Shown piece after piece: positions 32,201-39,330 of a stretch of 64,000 nt of DNA (its first letter is position 1; every line of letters starts with the position of its first letter). A model generated the notes under the pieces. The model ran no database searches and was not told the origin of the DNA. It saw only the letters and a list, made by a program, of their open reading frames with translations. Source of the stretch: Haliotis asinina (Eukaryota > Mollusca > Gastropoda > Lepetellida > Haliotidae); contig NC_090288.1 of assembly GCF_037392515.1 (NCBI RefSeq), positions 12,753,969 through 12,817,968 of the forward strand. The letters run 5' to 3'. The translations under genes and the position numbers were made by a program.

Positions 32201-34942
32201 GATGTTTGCCAAAACTGTATTTTTTTATGGTTCCGACCAGAGAACTGCATCAGCATGTAATGACGAATCTCTCTCAAATGATGATACCAAGCGTTAGGCA
32301 TGGCTTATCTTTTCCTAGTGGTCCCTGTCACAAACACATGCGCAGGCTAGTCAATTGTTGATATAGGAACACGTTGGATATGCAATATTTTGTTACGGTG
32401 AAATTTGGTAATGAGTTTAGTTTCACGCCGCTTTATACAATAATCCAGCAATGGCACGTCGGAGACACCAGGAAAGGGCTCCATCCCTTGTGCCCATGTG
32501 GGGAGTCAAACCCCAACGCTCCTCTTGAATGTTGTGAGCCTCATCAAACAACAGCCAAAATACACCGTGAAATTTTCATTGAAATTAGTGAAATGTAGAT
32601 CACGAAGGAGCGAACTACTAGGAATACTGTTCGACGTTATGGGGAAATTGACTATTAGAAAGTCGACGTCGACTAGGCGCCTGGCTATGAGAGTGTGGGT
32701 TCGAATCCCGACTGCAACTCAACCCAAAATAATACATGACTCTGTACTTTACTGTTATGTGTGACCAGATTCTAAACGGATTCATGTTTAATCCAGCTGA
32801 AACAAAATCCGTAGCTTAAATAGGATTACCCACGTTACAAATAATGTCCCAAATGGTCAATGTTTCCTCTGAAGAATATTTTTGTTTCTTATAGAATGTT
32901 AATATAGTGCACATGTACTCCCAACTAGTACATAGTCAAAGCGTTGGTATTTTTCTCAACGATAATTGGATTTCAGTCTCACCTTCATACCGTTGTATGA
33001 GTCTCAACTCCCCACAATCCCTGCTTCCGCTAGACGCAGCGAGTTATTGTAGCTTTCCCTCGACGTACCCATTCATAGCTGGGACACATAGTCACTGTCC
33101 TTTGTCCATGTACTACTGCACGTAACTGCAACTAGGTGTTTGCATGTATTTGTGTGGCCACTATCTGGTCATATACCAACGGATTGCGTACTGTACACTA
33201 CGGGTGAAAGAGCCTGCACATATGTTATCGTATCTACGTTGCCAGTTCGGTGTTCAGGCTTCTGATCACTAGATTGTCTTGTCCAGACTCGATTATTTAC
33301 AGACCACCGACATATAACTGGAAAACTGCTGTGTGCGGCGTAAAACTAAATTCACTCACTCACAAAGCTTTGCATGTGTATATGACTGGCGCCACCGGTG
33401 GGCCAGGATACGCTCACCTTTGCTCGAACATCTGGTGTCATCACTTTTTTTATAACGATTCTTGAACCTATTTCCTATTGTCAGTAACCGGATTATCTGG
33501 ACTAGAGTCGATTTTTTGTATACAGCTGTCTTACAGCCGTAGCAGTGCTGAGTGGAGCATCAAACATACCATACTTATGGTGTCGACATAATTGCACAAT
33601 AGACTGCTTTTAGCAAAGATTCCCTATGGGAGTGGAAGGGTTTTGTCATTTCTGTTTACCACTTTCTATTTGAGACCTCATTAGCTGGTGTTATCATGAT
33701 CACAACTTTAGCAAACCGCAAATATTCTGTAGGATATTGGTCTGTAATATACCATGGTATTTTCGCGTACAAGCATCAGCCAATACTACTCGCTATAACT
33801 GGACGTAAATTGTTTTAATGTCAGCATTCGGAATGGTTGCCATAATGAGGTCAATAATTCACTTTGGTTAATTTTAACTTGGCGCCTTTTAAATCGAAAA
33901 TTCCTCTCTGGCAGCGGGAGTTCTTGAAGGGGAACGAAAATGGATATTTGACGAGATTATTAGGTGTCAATCTAATTGCTGGTTCCTGATATTTCTATTT
34001 GCCATTATAGACTGGTGTTTCTTGTGAACTCCGCCAAGGTGACATGAGAATACCCATTATTGAGAAATGCGGAGGAACAATTGTCTTCGATGGAAAGTTG
34101 CGGTAATTATCTGAATTGCTGAAGGAGGCACCATTAGTTGACACGGCTGAGCCTGAGTAAGATACGGTTGTTTTTGTGTATGCACGGACGCGGATACTTA
34201 AAAGAGAAGAAAATCGTCAGGAAGTCGTTGGTGAGGACTTCATTTTTGGTGTATTCTTATTGAATCACAATGTATTTTTTCAATTTTGCTTGAGATCAGG
34301 TCACGTCAATAAAAAAATAGTTTTCTTTAACACCTCACTCAGTAATATCCCAGTTGCGTGATTGAGATCTGATGGATAGACACCTCAGTCTGAAATTGAA
34401 AAGTGTAATACTATTGTTCTTAACATTAGTTATATCTACGTTTGCGTTTCTTTTGCTGTTCAGTTTACTTCCCAATGTTCCACCGACATAAAAGCGACAT
34501 ATTAATCAAGTCTCGAGAAACACTTTGAACAGTGACTGATCAAATGAACAAAAACTAAAAGTGCTTTATGGTTCAACTTCTTTATTATACAAGGTCACAA
34601 CGTTTCGAGACAGATTCTAGTCTCTTCTTCACCTCACCTGAAGAAGAGACTAGAATCTGTCTCGAAACGTTGTGACCTTGTATAGTAAAGACGTTGAACC
34701 ATAAAGCACTTTTAGTTTGATTCCTCCAACTTCTAAATGCCTTTGAAACAGCAAATGATCATACACGCAAATGACATGTCAGCCAAGTCAGCAAGCTTGA
34801 CCACCCAATCTCGTCAGTGGCCTTCTACGGCAGACAAACCAATTTTAAACTGGGATCCCCTTTGATGGTCATGTGAAAATAGGAGATACTTACAACAGAA
34901 GCAGAGGAATCCAACAATTATCAAGTACTTCAATCTGCACAT
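9709..34942 (-). CDS. Large multi-EC transmembrane cadherin (17 exons joined)
   Basis: Calcium-dependent adhesion or mechanosensory cadherin of the plasma membrane. Joined exons (minus strand, high to low): 34894-34942, 30881-31149, 30165-30393, 29471-29661, 27725-27854, 27378-27593, 26933-27079, 26431-26588, 25552-25666, 24789-25007, 19593-23601, 18081-18191, 17645-17744, 16588-16811, 11699-11768, 10678-11049, 9709-10346. All introns are GT-AG and phases agree except at exon 14 to 15, where an exon is probably missing. The product is about 2,400 residues: signal peptide 1-17, about 18 EC repeats with LDRE, DAD-x-G-x-NA and DVNDN calcium motifs, a membrane-adjacent region near 1895-2000, one transmembrane helix near 2025-2049, then a tail of about 360 residues. 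No EGF or laminin-G domain and no obvious catenin-binding region was seen. The layout recalls CDH23-like or insect Cad87A/Cad89D-like cadherins rather than classical ones; the subfamily is inference. Confidence 0.9.
10508..10615 (-). mobile_element. SINE-B copy in the last cadherin intron
   Basis: Partial copy between exons 16 and 17, ending in the B-box GGGAATCGAACC. It makes up much of this 331-bp intron. Confidence 0.75.
10678..11049 (-). CDS. Cadherin exon 16: cytoplasmic tail
   Basis: Phase 1 to 1, 372 bp. It encodes a Pro/Ser/Lys-rich, probably disordered tail with acidic ([13 protein letters not shown]) and basic ([11 protein letters not shown]) patches. It ends [10 protein letters not shown] before donor GTACGT. 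No known catenin-binding motif was recognised. The phase matches exon 17. Confidence 0.8.
11243..11550 (+). repeat. Dispersed repeat, copy 1
   Basis: Shares blocks with 32983-33205: GGTGTTTGCAGGTATTCG, GGCCATATACCAACGGATT, TGTACTGTACAC. Its start (ACGAGATTATTGGATGTCAA) is seen again at 33950-33975. In cadherin intron 15. The open frames here are not genes. Confidence 0.65.
11699..11768 (-). CDS. Cadherin exon 15: cytoplasmic tail
   Basis: 70 bp between TTTCCAG and GTGAGC. Read in phase 0 it gives [16 protein letters not shown] and continues into exon 16 without a break. Read in phase 2, as a direct join from exon 14 demands, it is also open but leads to a stop in exon 16 after about 45 codons. 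See the finding on frame choice. Confidence 0.65.
12634..12829 (-). mobile_element. SINE-A copy in cadherin intron
   Basis: Diverged copy with TGTGTCAACCAAGTCAGCGA and the CGATCCCGTTAGTCGCC block. The tail has lost ACGCCGC. Confidence 0.7.
13173..13318. repeat. Perfect 65-bp hairpin with hammerhead-like core
   Basis: The arms 13173-13237 and 13254-13318 are perfect inverted repeats around a 16-nt loop. On the minus strand the loop side reads CTGATGA (13244-13250), then A, stem GGAGT, an 8-nt loop, stem ACTCC and GAAAC (13220-13224). It lies in the cadherin intron between exons 14 and 15. Confidence 0.85.
13465..13578 (-). mobile_element. Degenerate SINE-A fragment
   Basis: Only short blocks remain (ATTCCAGCAATA, TCTGTAAACAATAA, GCATCGATCTACG). 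Old copy in a cadherin intron. Confidence 0.4.
14208..14254 (+). repeat. (AC)n microsatellite
   Basis: About 23 uninterrupted AC units in a cadherin intron. Confidence 0.95.
14905..15157 (-). CDS. Possible extra cytoplasmic exon of the cadherin
   Basis: This is a candidate for the exon missing between exons 14 and 15. The acceptor CCTCACAG at 15158-15159 in phase 2 joins exon 14 to give [16 protein letters not shown], and the frame stays open for 85 codons. A weak donor (GTGAAG at 14904) gives phase 0, as exon 15 needs. A better-looking donor (GTAACT at 15044) gives phase 1 and would run into a stop in exon 15. The content is Ser/Pro/Asn-rich with several cysteines in the second half, so it may be only partly coding or not real. 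Confidence 0.3.
15663..15780 (+). repeat. Pure (GTGTGG)n hexamer array
   Basis: About 19-20 perfect TGTGGG units with no interruption, in a cadherin intron. All three frames of one strand are open, so the ORFs are meaningless. Confidence 0.95.
15890..16036 (-). mobile_element. SINE-B copy
   Basis: It has TTTTTACGCCGCG, GGGGAATCGAACC and TTTAACCCCTTATCTACCCC. It lies in the intron before exon 15. Confidence 0.75.
16190..16289. mobile_element. Small palindromic MITE-like element
   Basis: The arms begin TAGATTTTCGAAGCTCTCTT and meet around TACATTAACATTAACTTACG. Related half-elements with GATTTTCGAAGCT and TCTTAGCKCTAAGATAGT lie at 60-103 and 6331-6372. It lies in cadherin intron 14. No coding sequence. 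Confidence 0.6.
16588..16811 (-). CDS. Cadherin exon 14: juxtamembrane stalk and transmembrane helix
   Basis: Phase 0 to 2. About 43 Ser/Gly/Thr-rich residues precede a hydrophobic stretch ([20 protein letters not shown] and a few more), then the positive stop-transfer sequence RVKKKA. The orientation is type I: extracellular N side, cytoplasmic C side. The donor GTAAGG comes in phase 2, which does not fit the full-length reading of exon 15. Confidence 0.88.
16870..17019 (-). mobile_element. SINE-B copy
   Basis: It lies in cadherin intron 13, close to exon 14. The body is diverged; the GGCTATCCCACCGCCCA end is intact. Confidence 0.75.
17037..17273 (-). mobile_element. SINE-A copy
   Basis: Directly follows the SINE-B at 16870-17019 in the same orientation. 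Complete from ACGCCGC to GGATCTTCGCGGC. It fills most of intron 13 with its neighbour. Confidence 0.75.
17645..17744 (-). CDS. Cadherin exon 13: membrane-adjacent region
   Basis: Phase 2 to 0. It encodes [12 protein letters not shown], a strand and turn, then [13 protein letters not shown], a likely helix. Acceptor AAACAG, donor GTATGT. The phase matches exons 12 and 14. It lies just outside the transmembrane exon. Confidence 0.7.
18081..18191 (-). CDS. Cadherin exon 12: membrane-adjacent region
   Basis: Phase 2 to 2, 111 bp. It continues ELN-K with [11 protein letters not shown], a likely helix, then a Y-A-G-I-W-E-I strand and an arginine-rich turn. It was found by phase and splice sites (TTTTAG acceptor, GTGAGT donor), not by an ORF. 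It is not EC-like. With exons 11 and 13 the order strand-helix-strand-strand-helix fits a ferredoxin-like membrane-adjacent domain (inference). Confidence 0.7.
18797..19189 (+). pseudogene. Tc1/mariner transposase remnant with internal deletion
   Basis: It lies in cadherin intron 11 on the opposite strand. The first part (18797-18979) encodes a helix-turn-helix-like [10 protein letters not shown]...[14 protein letters not shown], as in the Tc1 DNA-binding domain. In another frame, 18971-19189 encodes [10 protein letters not shown]...[20 protein letters not shown], the family's DLNPIENLW motif and its SMPRR...GGHTKY end. The catalytic DDE middle is missing, so the copy is dead. The terminal repeats were not identified. 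Confidence 0.75.
19363..19478. repeat. Hairpin of about 46-bp arms
   Basis: The left arm starts ACTAAGCCCGAGTTTACATC and the right arm ends in its complement; there are a few mismatches and one small gap. The loop is about 25 nt. It lies in cadherin intron 11, close to the Tc1 remnant. Its sequence does not match the other hairpins. Confidence 0.75.
19593..23601 (-). CDS. Cadherin giant exon 11: EC6 to EC18 and start of the membrane-adjacent region
   Basis: One exon of 4,009 bp (phase 1 to 2) encodes about 1,336 residues. Thirteen EC repeats can be counted from linkers, in order: DVNDN, VEVD (degenerate), [26 protein letters not shown] (degenerate), NLNDNP, DTNNHTP, DANDNSP, PVANS (degenerate), DENDND, DVAET (degenerate), and a last repeat without a linker. 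LDRE or LDxE occurs in most repeats. The degenerate linkers suggest calcium-poor flexible joints. The last part, from H-M-I-V-I-T-F-S-D, leaves the EC pattern. The donor GTAAGT lies at 19592; the apparent stop just after it is intronic. Confidence 0.93.
24613..24731 (-). mobile_element. SINE-B copy next to the exon 10 donor
   Basis: Partial copy ending about 57 bp from the exon 10 donor. Includes a mutated B-box (GGGAATCAAACTCGG). Confidence 0.7.
24789..25007 (-). CDS. Cadherin exon 10: rest of EC5, start of EC6
   Basis: Phase 1 to 1. It has F-F-N-I-D-V-N-S-G, a DKGVPS strand and the VNDYTPTF linker, then the I-P-E-D-T-L-P-G start of EC6. The donor at GTGGGT (24788) was chosen because joining to exon 11 gives [17 protein letters not shown], an unbroken EC start. 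The open frame continues past this donor into a SINE by chance. Confidence 0.85.
25552..25666 (-). CDS. Cadherin exon 9: first half of EC5
   Basis: Phase 0 to 1. It starts [14 protein letters not shown], then [15 protein letters not shown]. These are classic A-strand and calcium-loop residues. The acceptor is CTCTAG; the donor is GTACGT. Confidence 0.85.
25717..25863 (-). mobile_element. SINE-A copy with internal deletion
   Basis: It goes straight from AATACACGAGTCTGGACAAA to CATGGATTACTGAAGATC, losing about 110 bp of the middle. It lies in cadherin intron 8. Confidence 0.75.
26228..26397 (-). mobile_element. SINE-B copy abutting the exon 8 donor
   Basis: Nearly intact, from GAGTGAGTGAG to CTACCCCACTGTCCCC. 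It ends 33 bp from the exon 8 donor. Confidence 0.85.
26431..26588 (-). CDS. Cadherin exon 8: second half of EC4
   Basis: Phase 1 to 0. It encodes LDRE, a V-x-F-D-I-A-A-Y strand and the [11 protein letters not shown] linker. I placed the donor at GTACAT (26430) because joining to exon 9 then gives a canonical linker followed by [10 protein letters not shown]. An antisense SINE ends only about 33 bp beyond this donor. Confidence 0.85.
26655..26792 (-). mobile_element. SINE-B copy
   Basis: It lies in cadherin intron 7, so SINE-B copies flank exon 8 on both sides in the same orientation. Confidence 0.75.
26933..27079 (-). CDS. Cadherin exon 7: first half of EC4
   Basis: Phase 1 to 1. It carries LESTAIGT, a calcium loop with AEDPDTN, and a W-F-A-I-N-S-R-T-G turn, the standard first half of an EC repeat. 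Exon 8 completes it in frame with an A-I-V-V strand and LDRE. Confidence 0.85.
27378..27593 (-). CDS. Cadherin exon 6: second half of EC3
   Basis: Phase 1 to 1. It encodes G-x-x-S-I-L-G-V with a GTSGEV turn, a DYE element, a V-K-D-S-G strand and the VTDVDDHDP linker closing EC3, then a few residues of EC4. The donor GTAAGT is strong. The ORF reads upstream past the acceptor by chance. Confidence 0.85.
27725..27854 (-). CDS. Cadherin exon 5: first half of EC3
   Basis: Phase 0 to 1. It is too small to be found as an ORF; it was found by matching phase and motif. It encodes an E-S-T-T-S-G-S-T strand, then L-S-C-S-D-I-D-S-G, the usual A-strand and calcium loop of an EC repeat. Acceptor CATCCAG, donor GTATGT. 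Confidence 0.8.
27936..28109 (-). mobile_element. SINE-B copy
   Basis: Begins with six GTGA units. It lies in cadherin intron 4, pointing away from the copy at 28186-28329. Confidence 0.8.
28186..28329 (+). mobile_element. SINE-B copy with intact tRNA-like promoter
   Basis: The head reads GGGTAGTGTAGTGGTTAAGG (box A-like) and GGGTTCGATTCC (box B), spaced as in a tRNA gene. It ends in ACCCACTCACTCA. This is the clearest evidence that family B is tRNA-derived. It shares its insertion zone with MITE copy 2. Confidence 0.85.
28352..28865. mobile_element. Long-TIR MITE, copy 2
   Basis: 514 bp, the same family and orientation as the copy at 9008-9517 and similar over its whole length. It is flanked by perfect 9-bp repeats GGCCCAAGC (28343-28351 and 28866-28874). 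It sits in cadherin intron 4, directly after a SINE. The perfect duplication implies a younger insertion than copy 1. Confidence 0.9.
29471..29661 (-). CDS. Cadherin exon 4: second half of EC2
   Basis: Phase 1 to 0. It contains the F-x-V-D-P-x-x-G and LEYE elements, an ATDLDPD strand and the closing VVDSNNFKP linker. The linker is a weaker calcium motif than DxNDN. The donor GTAAGG follows the proline codon, so EC2 ends at the exon boundary. Confidence 0.85.
30165..30393 (-). CDS. Cadherin exon 3: end of EC1, first half of EC2
   Basis: Phase 0 to 1. It starts with the conserved DQGVP-type strand, reaches the VNDNAPQ linker that closes EC1, and runs into EC2 with DETSAPGT and a Ser-Cys-Thr-Leu-Ser-Asp strand. 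The acceptor follows TTTTCAG; the donor is GTCAGT. The strand pattern (V-E-V before D-x-G) is canonical for cadherin repeats. Confidence 0.85.
30450..30685 (-). mobile_element. Two SINE-B copies, the second next to a truncated first
   Basis: The tail of a first copy (30450-30515) is cut off by the tail of a second (30518-30685), which is otherwise complete. Both lie in cadherin intron 2. Confidence 0.7.
30881..31149 (-). CDS. Cadherin exon 2: most of EC1
   Basis: Phase 1 to 0. It encodes the start of the mature protein and most of the first EC repeat, including a DADD calcium motif and a strand ending just before the exon 3 V-E-V-Y-D-Q-G strand. It contains two cysteines (one near the N terminus, one before the calcium motif) that could pair within EC1. 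Acceptor TTTTAG and donor GTAAGT are both strong. Confidence 0.85.
31319..31480 (-). mobile_element. SINE-A copy
   Basis: Diverged copy in intron 1, with GAGTCTGGACCAGACAATCA and GACCACCCGATCCTGTTA. Confidence 0.7.
32408..32525 (-). mobile_element. SINE-B copy
   Basis: Diverged; it keeps CACGCCGCTT, GGAGACACCAGGAAA and GGGGAGTCAAACCCC. In intron 1. Confidence 0.65.
32983..33205 (+). repeat. Dispersed repeat, copy 2
   Basis: More diverged partner of 11243-11550, in cadherin intron 1. A further fragment of the same family lies at 33950-33975. Confidence 0.6.
33253..33363 (+). mobile_element. SINE-A copy, 5' truncated
   Basis: Only the 3' half is present, from GATCACTAGATTGTCTTGTC to AATTCACTCACTCA, as expected after incomplete reverse transcription. 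In intron 1. Confidence 0.75.
34551..34722. repeat. Long hairpin related to the one at 13.2 kb
   Basis: Near-perfect arms of about 80 bp meet near 34637. On the minus strand CTGAAGA, A, stem GAGAC, loop, stem GTCTC and GAAACGTTGTG occur in order, followed by an ACCTTGTATA and AAGTTGAACCATA segment like that of the 13.2 kb copy. It lies in cadherin intron 1 and splits an old SINE-A fragment (its other part at 34776-34835). Confidence 0.8.
34894..34942 (-). CDS. Cadherin exon 1: start codon and signal peptide
   Basis: ATG at 34940-34942 opens 16 codons reading [16 protein letters not shown], a basic start followed by a hydrophobic core, as in a secretory signal peptide. The donor GTAAGT follows directly at 34893. 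The exon ends in phase 1, which fits the acceptor of exon 2 at 31149. The exon is too short to stand out as an ORF. I chose this ATG because no other ATG precedes the hydrophobic core in frame. The long first intron (31150-34893) is typical of animal genes. Confidence 0.75.
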
Positions 34943-35096
34943 AATGAATGATAAACAGATTACGTCACTATGTCCAGTCTGGGACTATCTCAACAATTCC
35001 AAATATCCCACAGACGATGAATGGGCATCCATTGCTTTCTGTTTGAACTTTCTGACAGTCCGATCAAAGTGTCAGTCCAAACATCAGTTGGACACC

Positions 35097-35104
35097 TATA
35101 TATA
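35097..35104 (-). promoter_or_regulatory. Possible TATA box of the cadherin gene
   Basis: TATATATA on the minus strand, about 155 bp upstream of the start codon. It could give a 5' UTR of about 125 nt. A further upstream non-coding exon cannot be excluded, and AT-rich matches are common here. Confidence 0.25.
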
Positions 35105-35976
35105 CCTATCAGTGACCACAAATTATTTATCCATGCTCCAGTGACCTCTGTGTTAGGACGCATAATGATCGCGTGACGGTCTCTATTTAGTTTCTTAGAG
35201 AGAGTTGAAAAGGATTCGATACATTTCCATAACAGTAAAATAACGACCTTCAGCAGTTCCTGCGTGGACAAAATACAAACAGAATTAATACAGAACATTT
35301 ATAGAATCTTTCCAACAAAGACAGACCTGGCTTTACCGACAATACCGTTCAGAAATATGGAAAAGGAATGTCTACATGTACGTTTCCAAGGGAAAGAATT
35401 GTATCATTTTCACTATGAATGTCCAGCCGGGGCCTATTTTGTGCACTTTGAAGAAGCTTCCGTTGATTTGAATTTTGAATTATTAACATTATACAATCCT
35501 TAACTTTTATTTTGCTTTGTGGATTTCATATTGAATTATTTCGGGAAAATAATGAGAGGTTTGTTTTTTATTGTTTCAGTTTTGAAGTACACACATAGCA
35601 TTGTCAGCTGTGATGGTGCCTGATATTCGTATCATTTCTTTGTTAGATTAGCATATTCTGCCCCGTACCAAACACATGCAAAGGAAAGTCAATATATGGA
35701 AATACGTGGGACATTATTAATGTCACTGATGTGTCAAATACGGAAATGTCCTTTGCTGATGCCTTGAACGTTGTAGCTTTGATCCAACAACTTTCGAGAG
35801 GCAAGTCATATGATGTACTTTGAAATGTTTCGTAGAAGGAGATCTATATTTTGTATCCCCAAACTAACAATTGTATCTTTAGAATAAATGCCAAGGGAAT
35901 GTTGATTACTGAACAGCCAGGTCGTCCTTTTTGTGGTACAGCTTTTTAGGCTGTTTATCAGAATCTTAATGTACAG

Positions 35977-36241
35977 TCAGTGAGTGAGTGAGTTAGTTTA
36001 GTTTTACGCCGCACTCAGCAATATTCCAGCTATATGGCGGCGGTCTGTAAATAATCGAGTCTGGACCAGTGATCAACAATATGAGCATCGATCTGTGCAA
36101 CTGGGAACCGATGACATGTGTCAACCAAGTCAGCGAGCCTGACCACCCGATCCCGTTAGTCGCCTCTTACGACAAGCATAGTCGCCCTTTATGACAAGCA
36201 TGGGTTGCCGAAGGCCTATTCTACCCCGGGACCTTCACGGG
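35977..36241 (-). mobile_element. SINE-A, full-length with perfect target duplication
   Basis: 265 bp flanked by TCTTAATGTACAG (35964-35976 and 36242-36254). This defines both ends of the family: GTGAGTGAGT tail and CGGGACCTTCACGG head. It inserted recently. It carries a short internal duplication (ACGACAAGCATAGTCGCC / ATGACAAGCATGGGTTGC). Confidence 0.92.
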
Positions 36242-36292
36242 TCTTAATGTACAGATGCTAGATAAATAAGGCTGTTTCAGATATATATTGTA

Positions 36293-36418
36293 TACTGAAC
36301 AGAAAGAAAAACGCATGTTTCGAAAAAATGAAATCTCATAAAAGTAAGCGTTCATGTTTATGCCTTCTGTTTAAAAACTTGAAAAACGATAGAGTTGCGT
36401 TTCTTTTGCTGTTCAGTA
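36293..36418. mobile_element. Mariner-type MITE with TA duplication
   Basis: 126 bp with TIRs TACTGAACAGAAAGAAAAAC and GTTTCTTTTGCTGTTCAGTA, flanked by TA on both sides. No ORF. A lone copy of the same end lies at 34438-34468. Confidence 0.7.
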
Positions 36419-37378
36419 TATTTCTATTTTAGATTGGTATGTCATTGGTAGGGAATTAGGTACTAGTATTTCATCGTTATTGAAGTGAAGCAGACCTTCG
36501 ATACATTTCTGACTTTACAAAATAACAGGCCATTTTGAACTAAGCAACATCTAAGCAACAACGATAATATTTATGTTTTATTACCATGACATGTTAAAAT
36601 CTTTTCAGTACAAAACAATATTCCATGTAACAAAATTAATCGTATTTTACAAGGTCAGTCAAATGAACCGAACTGGCAAATATACGTCCATTCCGATTCA
36701 TGCGGTCAAATAGCGTTAGTATATCGATGTCGTAAAATTCGTACAATGTGCCTGTTTCAATGGACAAAGAGAGAGGGATATAGGGCGTTTAAACGGAACG
36801 CTGTGGCATGGGTCGAGCACTGGCTCCCTCTATAGGCCCTCGGGAAGGGAGGCAGCCTCTCACTGACGACTACCCTTTCATGCATCAGACAAATTCTTTA
36901 TTGGGTTTCTTTTATTTGCAGAGAAGTCAAACATGCTTGTTTACACCTGTTGGGAGTTGATTACAGGTAGTTACGAGTTATTCGGGTCATCTGAGGTCAA
37001 AACTTTAGGAAAACTCAGTCAGGTCGCTTCGGTCAGATTCCATTGATATTCTTGACCGTCCATGCTAATGGTTTGCAGACAAAATGCTCTGTATGCTTGT
37101 CGTAAGAGCTGAACATGTATCAGGTAGTCAAGAACATTGACTCACTTAATGTTCCAACAGTGTCGGTCGATACTCATGACATCAGTCGCTGGACTGCCTG
37201 GTCGATGCTGAGTTTTAAACAAGAAACAAATACTAAACAAACATACACACGGTTTTATATACATCACGGACACCTAGAACATCATTTAGTTATAGTTTGA
37301 ATGAAAAATAAGTTGGTTTTAGAATGGTTAGTTCGCACCTTTTCGAAAGAACTACCTTCGCCAGGAACCTGCTTCACT

Positions 37379-37560
37379 GTGAGTGAGGGTGAGTGAGTGA
37401 GTGAGTGAGTGAGTGAAGGGGCGAAGGCTAACCAAAAGAGTACCCGACCCCGTGCTTCACTGATGTTTATTGTAGCTTTTCTTGCACAATGACGTGACTT
37501 GATCTGATGTAACTTGAATACTGTTCAAAATGGCGTTAAACACGACTCACTCACTCACTT
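37379..37560. repeat. GTGA run facing a CTCA run
   Basis: (GTGA)n at 37379-37417 and (CTCA)n at 37543-37559 bound about 125 bp of unique sequence. It could be two SINE tails head to head with their bodies lost. Confidence 0.5.
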
Positions 37561-38885
37561 GTGAGATTCTGTGTTCATAAAAAAATTCATAAAGACATTT
37601 TGATCGCGTTTTGCGGAGTTATTGAAATGCGCTCCGTCGGTGCGTCCGTCCGTCCGTGCACATTCGTCTTTGCCGGAGCAGAACTTCAAAAGAGTTCACT
37701 AATTCTTCACCAGACTCTCCACATAGATAGGTCTGGTTGTGCACTGGTGCCTTTTGGTAGTTTTGGAATGCGTGTGCCGGGTGTTGGTGTGTATATGGTA
37801 CAGGTGTGTAAATGTATTTAGGGGAATGGTGGGGGGATCTAAACAAGAATATCAGATGTCCCCTTACAATGTACTTTACACCAGGCTTACACCACTCCGG
37901 GTAACTCTCGCCCACGTTTCACCTTCCGTATGAACCCCAGATCAACACATAATCGATCGAAATATGTACGTCTACGATCAAATGAAAGAATTCTAACGAA
38001 ATACAGAACGGAACAACACAGTATTATGTGACAGAATATAATGTCCTTTACAAACAAGCAAACGTTCTTATCACCATTCACCATTCAGACAGCCATGGAC
38101 AGTGTACTCATGGTCAGGCCATTTCATCTCGGACAAAGGTGTTTGTATGGACGGACTCCATACGACTTGATGACAGTCATGCTAAAAGGACGTATGAAGG
38201 GCCAGTTTGTATCGGACCAGGACCTGAGAGCCAAATGTTAATATTCGCCTTTCATCCGCCCATTCTACCTGTTTATGTGATTCATAGGAAGTGGTAACTG
38301 TTTGTTAGCTGTAGAATGTGTATTGAAATGTGTTTATGGATATATATTTATTAACTGCGCCTCAGCTATGTTGACCTGGAGCAAGCCAGTTACTGCTGGT
38401 TATTTTCGTATTCAAGAAGCATGGGACTTAAAGTATGTATGGACATTGAATGTCAGGTATTATTGAAGGTGCGTTATACTATTTCTGGAAGATGACAGGA
38501 TATATTGTTTTGTATTACGTGATATGATTCATTTACGTATAATCATTTATCTGGAGGGGGATCGAACTTCACTCCGACCTTTCTGACACTTCAAGGCAAA
38601 AGAAGGAGTCAACTTTTAGAAAAATGTGACAAATGGATTGTGAAGGTGATGACGGTGAAGATCCTTGTGTCGTTTTATCCAAATTCCGTGACCGATGCTC
38701 ATGATGCCTGGCCAGATTAGAAGATCATCTTTTCATTTACAGATCATCTTCACGTAGCTAGAATATTGCTGAATGTCTCGATATATAGTACGCATGCACA
38801 CACGCGCACACACACACGTATCCCGATTATTGCTGCCGTTGGAGTTGTTACCCAAGTTAACAAACGTGGGCACTGTCCAGTGGAT

Positions 38886-38961
38886 TCACGTGGATGCATG
38901 TGCGTGCGCGTGTGCGTGTGCGTGTGCGTGTGCATGTGAGTGTGCATGTGCGTGTGCGTGC
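38886..38961 (+). repeat. (TGTGCG)n-type repeat
   Basis: Imperfect GTGCGT/GTGCAT hexamers. Confidence 0.85.
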
Positions 38962-39017
38962 TGTCTATGAGGTTCCCCTTTCCGCAAATGGATGCTCGTA
39001 CTGTTAATCACTGGAGT

Positions 39018-39104
39018 GTCCAGTTCAGGCTTGATTAGTTTACAGACCACATAGCTGGAATAATGCTGAGTGCGGAATAAAACTAAACTCACTAACTGCC
39101 TGTC
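39018..39104 (+). mobile_element. SINE-A 3' fragment
   Basis: Short 5'-truncated copy ending in ACTAAACTCACTAACT. Confidence 0.6.
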
Positions 39105-39330
39105 TGTTAAAATCCTCCTTCAGATACACTGACTCGTGACGACCACCCCTTGCTTTATTCCCTTCATTCCGAAAATCAGGCAGGGAAACAACAAATATTT
39201 GTGATGTATTTTTATTAGGTTCAAACCACATCATTAGGTCTCCGTAGACGCTGTTCCGCTCATCAGACCACGCATCAGGCACAGCACGTCATGACCTAGT
39301 AGTCACTTTTCTACCTCTAACAGGAGTGTG

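Larger units (their letters stand above)
36419..39017. other. Intergenic, no gene seen
   Basis: Apart from the simple repeats noted, no exon was recognised. The ORFs at 37561-38297 overlap on both strands and lack any known motif. Confidence 0.5.

Noticed and set aside
32660-32725. tRNA-like stretch with GGTTCGAATCC
   Set aside because: A B-box-like word is present but there is no A-box at the right distance and no cloverleaf could be drawn. It may be an old SINE head.
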